Virus record (IMG/VR): IMGVR_UViG_3300034980_000395
Coordinates: 1-45,484 of that record
DNA: 45,484 nt
Source of the DNA: a virus
Strand: one strand, 5' to 3'
The notes under the pieces: generated by a model
Database searches by the model: none
Told to the model about the DNA's origin: nothing
The model's input: the letters and a program-made list of their open reading frames with translations, nothing else
In this document: positions 41,674 to 45,484 of the stretch, in pieces
Numbering within the stretch: position 1 is the stretch's first letter
Layout: each line of letters opens with the position of its first letter
Position numbers and translations under genes: made by a program

Positions 41674-42156
41674 TCAAAGGCATTGGGCCGTTGCGTCCAT
41701 CCGGCTGGACAGCACCCAGCACATCAAAAGTGAAGACGAGCACATGTCCGAGAACGTCGACATCGGAGCCGCCCAGTAGTAGGCGCATCCATTGGGGTGC
41801 AGCCAGACGAGTGGGGCGCTGTGCAGGGGCATCAGATAGTGGGTCATAAACGACCCTGCATCAAACGGATTGTAGTGGGCTTGGCGCCAGTTCGGTGACG
41901 CGAGGTCGAAGAGGGGGTCGCTGAAGTCAATCGCAACGTGAGGCAGCGCCTCTCCGCGCACGACGGCGTGAACATTCTTTTGTCCCTCGCGCAAGACCCG
42001 CGCACGTCCGGCTTGGCTCACCACAAACGTGACGTCCTTAACCAGCGTGCCAGCCTCACGGGCAATGACGCGCCCATAGGAGGCCCGCTCTCGACTGCGG
42101 CCTGACCACTTGACTGCGTGCTTGCCGTGCAAATTGCGATACCAGTCTGTCCTCAT
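41674..42156 (-). CDS. Conserved phage hypothetical protein (160 aa)
   Basis: A GAGG site precedes the ATG. The N-terminal part MRTDWYRNLHGKHAVKWS, then YGRVIAREAG, then VTFVVSQAGRARVLREGQKN, matches a family of small phage proteins of unknown function. The block HYNPFDAGSFMT at the end of the conserved part recurs in the same family. The C-terminal 40 residues are more hydrophobic, with several Met, Ser and Cys residues. Role unknown, probably an early host-interaction protein. Confidence 0.65.
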   Translation of the reverse strand: MRTDWYRNLHGKHAVKWSGRSRERASYGRVIAREAGTLVKDVTFVVSQAGRARVLREGQKNVHAVVRGEALPHVAIDFSDPLFDLASPNWRQAHYNPFDAGSFMTHYLMPLHSAPLVWLHPNGCAYYWAAPMSTFSDMCSSSLLMCWVLSSRMDATAQCL

Positions 42157-42407
42157 GTTGTCCTCTTTCGCCAGATCCCTTTGCCGTGCTCAAGTTCCCA
42201 GACCCAGCCTGCGGCCTCGAGTGCCTCTATCTCCTTCTCACGTTGAATCGTGGCGCGCTCAATCGCTCCCTCACGTTCGGCGGCATATTCGTCCGCCATG
42301 CGATCAGCGTCTGCGGGTGTGGGGTCAGGGATAGGTTGCGGTTCATCACGCTGGTCCCAGTCCACGCGCACCTCATCTTCGTGTCCGGGAACATCACGGT
42401 CGAGCAT
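42153..42407 (-). CDS. Hypothetical acidic 84-residue protein
   Basis: The ATG lies near GGAGG (spacing about 11). The protein has an acidic, Asp/Glu/Pro-rich N-terminus and a helical Glu/Ala-rich middle, ending WELEHGKGIWRKRTT. The acidic profile can be found in DNA-mimic anti-restriction proteins, but no family is recognised. It overlaps the next gene by four bases. Confidence 0.55.
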   Translation of the reverse strand: MLDRDVPGHEDEVRVDWDQRDEPQPIPDPTPADADRMADEYAAEREGAIERATIQREKEIEALEAAGWVWELEHGKGIWRKRTT

Positions 42408-42409
42408 GT

Positions 42410-42646
42410 CTAGTTGTCCTCCTCAATCCTGCTGGACTCCAATGCGCCACTCAGGTCGATGGTGTGTGTCGGGTCTTCTTCGTTAATGTCAGACCAAATA
42501 ATGATCCGTGGTGTGCCGTTGTAAATCTCAATCAGCACCGGCCAGCCATGTCCTGCCGGTGAAGGCATATCGCCCGTGCCTTCTGGTCGCACCAGAACGC
42601 ATGGGCCTTCATCAGTCTGCCCGTGTGTCACGGTAATAGTCTTCAT
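42410..42646 (-). CDS. Hypothetical 78-residue protein
   Basis: The start is ATG 42646 (MKTITVTHGQTDEG), preceded by a GAGAGGA site; the longer frame is not used. The protein is small, beta-rich, with PVLIEIYNGTPRIIIWSDI. No family is recognised. It overlaps the end of the SprT-like gene by four bases. Confidence 0.6.
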   Translation of the reverse strand: MKTITVTHGQTDEGPCVLVRPEGTGDMPSPAGHGWPVLIEIYNGTPRIIIWSDINEEDPTHTIDLSGALESSRIEEDN

Positions 42647-43149
42647 TCGCTGTCCTCTCTCCGGATCCAGTGGATCTGGTAGTGCGTCAATGTGTCCACA
42701 GGAGTCTTTCGCGAAAGCCGAATGCCGTTCTTCTTTGCACACCGTGTGCAGTAGGCCCTCCGCATTCGTCGGTGGCGCTCATACCCCTGACAGCCAGGGG
42801 TCGCGCACTGTCCCACCCATGCCGGAGTAGGGGTGTTGATCAGGCCCGAGTCATAGCATCGCTCTCCCGTACACCCAATAGCCTGCGCGGCCTGTTTCCA
42901 GACCGCGTCGTGATGATGCCCTCTCCCGACCAGTGCGTGCGCAATCTCATGCAGAAGAGTATCGCGTGCGGCCTCGAGAGGATTCGCGCGCACCAGCGCC
43001 CGTGACAGACTGATCACTCGTGAGCGGTAGCTGCAGCACCCGAATCTCACCTTGGCGTTGTCGAAAGCAAACGACCATCCCCGTCGACGGAGTCCGTGCT
43101 CTCGCATCAGCGTTGTTGCCAGTTGCTGTACATCACGCAGTGCGGCCAT
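42643..43149 (-). CDS. SprT-like zinc metallopeptidase (168 aa)
   Basis: The ATG at 43149 overlaps the upstream stop (TAATG). The SprT core reads LLHEIAHALVG (H67, E68, H71) with GHHHDAVW as probable third ligand, then a C-terminal four-cysteine zinc ribbon (C115, C120, C134, C137). The SprT family includes the eukaryotic SPRTN protease that removes DNA-protein cross-links; phage copies are common but their substrate is unknown. It is co-expressed with the DPPY methyltransferase. Confidence 0.85.
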   Translation of the reverse strand: MAALRDVQQLATTLMREHGLRRRGWSFAFDNAKVRFGCCSYRSRVISLSRALVRANPLEAARDTLLHEIAHALVGRGHHHDAVWKQAAQAIGCTGERCYDSGLINTPTPAWVGQCATPGCQGYERHRRMRRAYCTRCAKKNGIRLSRKTPVDTLTHYQIHWIRREDSE

Positions 43150-43733
43150 TAGCGACCCTCTCCGTAGTGCGGATAGTCTTCCCACTTAATCTCAAGGTTT
43201 TCAAACGGAACGTCGGTGCGCGTCTCGACCACGCAGATAGTGTCGTTGTGTGATCCGCCATGTGGAACCATGAGAATTTCGGTGATGGCGAATCCATACT
43301 TTTTCCCAATGCCGCCCGAGTTCCACCCAAAGGACAGCACGGTGCCACCGGGCTTACAGGTGCGTGCAATCGCCACCTTGGCATCGGCGTAGAATTTGGC
43401 CTGTGTGTCTTTCCCCGTCGCGGTGCGCCCAAAGCTCTTGTAGCATTCGGACACCTGCCGTGGTGAGTAGGGTGGGTCAAAGAGTATCGTGTCTGCGCTG
43501 GCTTCTGGTTGTCGATCCAGAAAGACGCAGGCATCGAGGGTGTAGTCGCACGCCATGTCCGGGTTCAGGTCGTTGGTGATCGTCGCGACCCGTGCGGTAT
43601 TCGCGAAGGGGTCAAGACTGTGGCCCGACACATGGCGCTCGAGGAGTTCCCGAATTGGCTTCACACTGAACGTGTGATGGTTGGGCATGGCCCATGCACG
43701 GGAGATCCGTATCTCTGCTTTTGGTGCGCTCAT
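43149..43733 (-). CDS. DPPY-type DNA adenine methyltransferase (194 aa)
   Basis: The protein has a SAM-binding region with DPFANTA (41-47) and a catalytic DPPY at residues 86-89, followed by SPRQVSECYKSFG and FGWNSGGIGKKYGF. This is the pattern of small phage adenine-specific methyltransferases. It could protect phage DNA from restriction. GGAGG precedes the ATG. No restriction endonuclease gene is adjacent. It is the first gene after the long gene-free stretch and probably depends on the promoter at 44290-44318. Confidence 0.82.
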   Translation of the reverse strand: MSAPKAEIRISRAWAMPNHHTFSVKPIRELLERHVSGHSLDPFANTARVATITNDLNPDMACDYTLDACVFLDRQPEASADTILFDPPYSPRQVSECYKSFGRTATGKDTQAKFYADAKVAIARTCKPGGTVLSFGWNSGGIGKKYGFAITEILMVPHGGSHNDTICVVETRTDVPFENLEIKWEDYPHYGEGR

Positions 43734-44314
43734 CTTACTTCCTCCTTACAGAAGTAATGGCTGGCGGAGGGAGGAATCAAACCCCCGACCCTGCGGTGTC
43801 ACCCGCCACTCGCTGCTACGAGTGCTCGAAGCGTGACCATTGATAGCGCCGGTAGCGAACCGGATACCGCTGGTGTCGACTCCGAGAGTGCTCTCTCGAC
43901 TGAGCTACTCCGCCACATCTCTACAACTCAAGTGAAGCACTGTCTCGTGAGACGATTACCTCAACTTGAAGGGCCGCCTTTGCACGCCAACTCCCGAGTG
44001 GACTGGACTCGGTCGCACTGATGCTGCTGTGCCTTTGTCCGTTCGCCAGAGGGTGTCCTTGCCGTCTTATGCTTAAGCCATCTTCCTAGCAACCACCCTG
44101 ACTACTTCTCGCTGTCCCTCAACTGTCACCAGTTATATTGGGTGTGCGCGCGCTCCCTTACGGTAATTCGAACTTGCATCTTCTCTACGACTCCGCCCGT
44201 GACGTCGACAACGCTCCGGGTTTGGACAATGCTTCGCTCGAGGTGTAGAACTGTTTATTCTGTTGTCAAAGACCATCAACTTAACTACGATCATACACTA
44301 TGCTTATGTATCTG
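43734..44314 (-). ncRNA. Gene-free, structured stretch downstream of a strong promoter
   Basis: About 580 bases without a convincing ORF. Many hairpins can be read on the minus strand, for example GCAC/GTGC and CCGAGT/ACTCGG around 43985-44030, AGGGTG/CACCCT and TTGC/GCAA around 44045-44100, and GTCTC/GAGAC near 43950. With a good promoter at its start, this looks like a long 5' leader or a structured RNA. I cannot assign it to a known RNA family. An interrupted tRNA-like element occupies its downstream end. Confidence 0.45.
43762..43914 (-). tRNA. Interrupted tRNA-like element
   Basis: On the minus strand GGCGGAG (from 43914) pairs exactly over seven bases with CTCCGCC (43769-43763). A D-arm, GCTC-AGTCGAGA-GAGC, follows the first strand after TA. 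A T-arm, GGGGG-TTTGATT-CCTCC, precedes the second strand, with A as discriminator and GCC in place of CCA. The ends match a tRNA, but 103 bases lie between D-arm and T-arm, far too many even for a long variable arm, and no canonical anticodon arm is visible. T-loop position 56 is T rather than C. It could be a tRNA pseudogene, a tRNA with a small insertion, or a tRNA mimic. Confidence 0.4.
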
Positions 44315-44318
44315 TCAA
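44290..44318 (-). promoter_or_regulatory. Strong leftward sigma70 promoter
   Basis: On the minus strand TTGACA (44318-44313) and TATGAT (44295-44290) are separated by exactly 17 bases. The -35 overlaps the stop of the 59-aa gene. It points into the gene-free stretch and onward to the methyltransferase operon. Confidence 0.85.
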
Positions 44319-44494
44319 GCACGATGCTGATCTGCGATTTCCCTGCATAGCTCGATCAGTTCGGTAATGTAGGGCTTCTCGGACTCGTTCGCTTCTTCGA
44401 CAAGACGTGTCACCCCATGATCCCGTAGAGCGTCCCGGCACTCGATAAGATCGTTCGCGGTATTCTCGAACCGGCAATAAGACATGTTCGGCAT
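44315..44494 (-). CDS. Conserved small phage protein, SYCRFENT type (59 aa)
   Basis: The start has GGAGGGG three to four bases upstream. The sequence MPNMSYCRFENTANDLIECR, then EKPYITELIELCREIA, is the pattern of a small protein widespread in phages (M-SYCRFENTxxDLxxC ... LIxLCxxIA). Its function is unknown. A second ATG (codon 4) is also possible. It is preceded by an mRNA leader with competing hairpins. Confidence 0.8.
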   Translation of the reverse strand: MPNMSYCRFENTANDLIECRDALRDHGVTRLVEEANESEKPYITELIELCREIADQHRA

Positions 44495-44513
44495 TTCCCC
44501 TCCTGGAGTTTCT

Positions 44514-44575
44514 CTGCTCTCACTCAGGCCACTCGGCGAATGGACTCAGTGAGAGCAGGGAGTGTCTCTCCCTGC
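44514..44575 (-). promoter_or_regulatory. Leader with two mutually exclusive hairpins
   Basis: CTGCTCTCACT (44514-44524) is the exact 11-base reverse complement of AGTGAGAGCAG (44548-44558). GCAGGGAG (44555-44562) is the exact complement of CTCCCTGC (44568-44575). They share bases 44555-44558, so both cannot form at once. They lie between the 148-aa and 59-aa genes. The layout resembles a switch or attenuator, although no U-run follows. Confidence 0.5.
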
Positions 44576-44599
44576 CCTCTGCTGCTTTCTTTCCTCCTT

Positions 44600-45046
44600 T
44601 TATACGATGTGTCCGTCTCCGGGGTCCGGGAACTCAAGTGAGGTCAGCCACGGCTCTCGGTCTAATCGAGCAATGCCCTCTTCAATGAGTTCTTTGTTTC
44701 TTTTTTCGTTAGTGCATCCCTCTCGCTTGAGGTAGTAGTTGAGCCACCTTTTTGCCTTATCAAGCTGGTTGCTTAGATCCCCCACCTCTTGGCCCTTCCC
44801 CGCTGCTGCGACCGCGCTGTCTTCGAATGACTGCCAGAGTTCCTTGTATTCCGGTGTCTCTTCGAGATCACGCACGTAGCATTGGTGGATGTCGTAGACG
44901 ATGTCCCCATCGAAGGCCAATGACCCATGCATGTCTCTCATGGTATTTCTGGCCTTCTCCGCGCCCATCTTTGTAAAGAATGCTTCGCGATGCACGGTGG
45001 TTTTGTTGCCGTGCGCGAGTGTTGCTGTGACGATGAATGTTTGCAT
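44600..45046 (-). CDS. Hypothetical 148-residue protein, first of the early operon
   Basis: A strong AAGGAGG site lies before the ATG, and a sigma70 promoter lies upstream. The protein begins MQTFIVTATLAHGN and has a charged, mostly helical second half with DLSNQLDKAKRWLNYYLKRE, then LIEEGIARLD. No family is recognised. First position after a strong promoter suggests an immediate-early role such as host takeover, but this is inference. Confidence 0.65.
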   Translation of the reverse strand: MQTFIVTATLAHGNKTTVHREAFFTKMGAEKARNTMRDMHGSLAFDGDIVYDIHQCYVRDLEETPEYKELWQSFEDSAVAAAGKGQEVGDLSNQLDKAKRWLNYYLKREGCTNEKRNKELIEEGIARLDREPWLTSLEFPDPGDGHIV

Positions 45047-45072
45047 GTCCCCTCCTTGAGTATGGTATGTAC

Positions 45073-45101
45073 ACTATACAGATCACACGAGGGGTAGTCA
45101 A
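45073..45101 (-). promoter_or_regulatory. Leftward early promoter (sigma70-like)
   Basis: On the minus strand TTGACT (45101-45096) and TATAGT (45078-45073) are 17 bases apart. It drives the 148-aa gene and the early operon. Two tandem GTATG motifs (45060-45069, plus strand) lie just downstream, like half-sites of the palindrome at 39790-39808. Confidence 0.82.
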
Positions 45102-45129
45102 GGGGTTTTTTCTGGGGTAGACTTTTTTT

Positions 45130-45484
45130 ATGAGCGCAGACCTGACGCCCAAGCAAGAGCGGTTTTGTAGGGAATATGTGGTCGACCTGCACATCGGGAA
45201 AGCCGCACTGAGGGCTGGATACAGTGTGAATAATGCCGCGCAACAGGGTTCGCGCCTGTTGAAAAAGCCAGCTGCGGCTGCGCTCGTAGCGAAGCTCCAC
45301 AGGGAGAAAATGCAGCGGTTTAACATCCGCGCAGAGAATGTGTTGAGTGAGTTAGCTCGGATCGCGTTCGGGGATGTCCGGGAACTTCTCGACAATTCCG
45401 GGAATCTCCGGGAATTGGCAGACATGTCCGATGATGCTGCGGCGTCTATCGCGAGCTTCGAAGTGGCCGCGAATAGCGACGGGA
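45130..45484 (+). CDS. terS: Small terminase subunit, 3' end cut off by the window
   Basis: The sequence begins MSADLTPKQERFCREYVVD, then KAALRAGYSVNNAAQQGSRL and LSELARIAFGDVREL, the typical start of the small terminase family. An N-terminal helix-turn-helix recognises the packaging site and hands DNA to the large subunit. The reading frame runs off the right edge after 118 residues; these proteins usually have about 150-190. Joining to the left end of the window would give a stop three residues later and no typical C-terminus, so a short stretch is missing. It is divergent from the early promoter at 45073-45101. Confidence 0.85.
   Translation, partial: MSADLTPKQERFCREYVVDLHIGKAALRAGYSVNNAAQQGSRLLKKPAAAALVAKLHREKMQRFNIRAENVLSELARIAFGDVRELLDNSGNLRELADMSDDAAASIASFEVAANSDG

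Noticed and set aside
43833-44330. Short plus-strand ORFs (62 aa each) in the gene-free stretch
   Set aside because: No ribosome sites, no protein-like composition, and they run against the strong leftward promoter.
45476-45484. Direct circular joining of the window's ends
   Set aside because: Joining gives the small terminase only three more residues and then a stop, without the usual C-terminal region.

Overview
The window reads as almost a whole genome of a tailed double-stranded DNA phage (Caudoviricetes) with a P22-type short-tailed (podovirus) virion. The evidence is an ordered block of a P22-type portal, a scaffold, a P22-family coat protein, gp4-like and gp10-like head-completion proteins, large internal or ejection proteins and a GGxL-type tail-adaptor protein. 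There are no rRNA genes and no convincing bacterial housekeeping genes. Strong Shine-Dalgarno sequences (GGAGG) and sigma70-like promoters point to a bacterial host, but nothing here names it. I see no integrase, RNA polymerase or DNA polymerase. The last 355 bases hold the 5' part of a small terminase gene that runs off the right edge, and the window opens just upstream of the large terminase. The genome is therefore probably circular or circularly permuted, and only a short piece is missing.

Layout. (1) 1-3222, plus strand: packaging entry. The large terminase is split into an ATPase ORF (577-1353) and a nuclease ORF (2482-3222) by about 1.1 kb carrying four small genes. (2) 3222-14715: portal, scaffold, coat (followed by a strong terminator), head-completion proteins and ejection-type proteins. 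(3) 14722-26972: two giant virion proteins. One has 1110 residues with a C-terminal lytic transglycosylase domain. The other has 2951 residues with two zinc-peptidase-like motifs and a C-terminal part resembling 'polyvalent protein' domains. (4) 27036-29953: a string of short tail-appendage genes in place of one long fibre gene. (5) 29953-32149: small membrane proteins, a zinc-ribbon metallophosphoesterase and a small HExxH protein.

From 45046 leftwards to 32146 everything is on the minus strand and forms the early module. It holds many small hypothetical genes, two DNA methyltransferases, a SprT-like protein, a GH24 endolysin, a small HTH regulator, an ERF-family annealing protein, a RecB/Cas4-like nuclease, an SSB-like protein ending in DDIPF, a replication initiation protein, a DnaB-like helicase, a winged-helix-like protein and a VRR-NUC-like nuclease. 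Three good sigma70-type promoters point leftward: before the 148-aa gene (45073-45101), at the end of the 59-aa gene (44290-44318), and before the regulator (39759-39787, apparently leaderless and next to a perfect palindrome). The two arms converge at 32146-32149, where both stop codons share the bases TTAA.

The least explained parts are the split terminase with its gene cassette, the roughly 580-base gene-free stretch 43734-44314 that follows a strong promoter and contains an interrupted tRNA-like element, other tRNA-like hairpins in the early operon, and a 346-residue, possibly membrane-anchored protein among the replication genes. Family assignments come from reading motifs and remembered family patterns; no database search was run.
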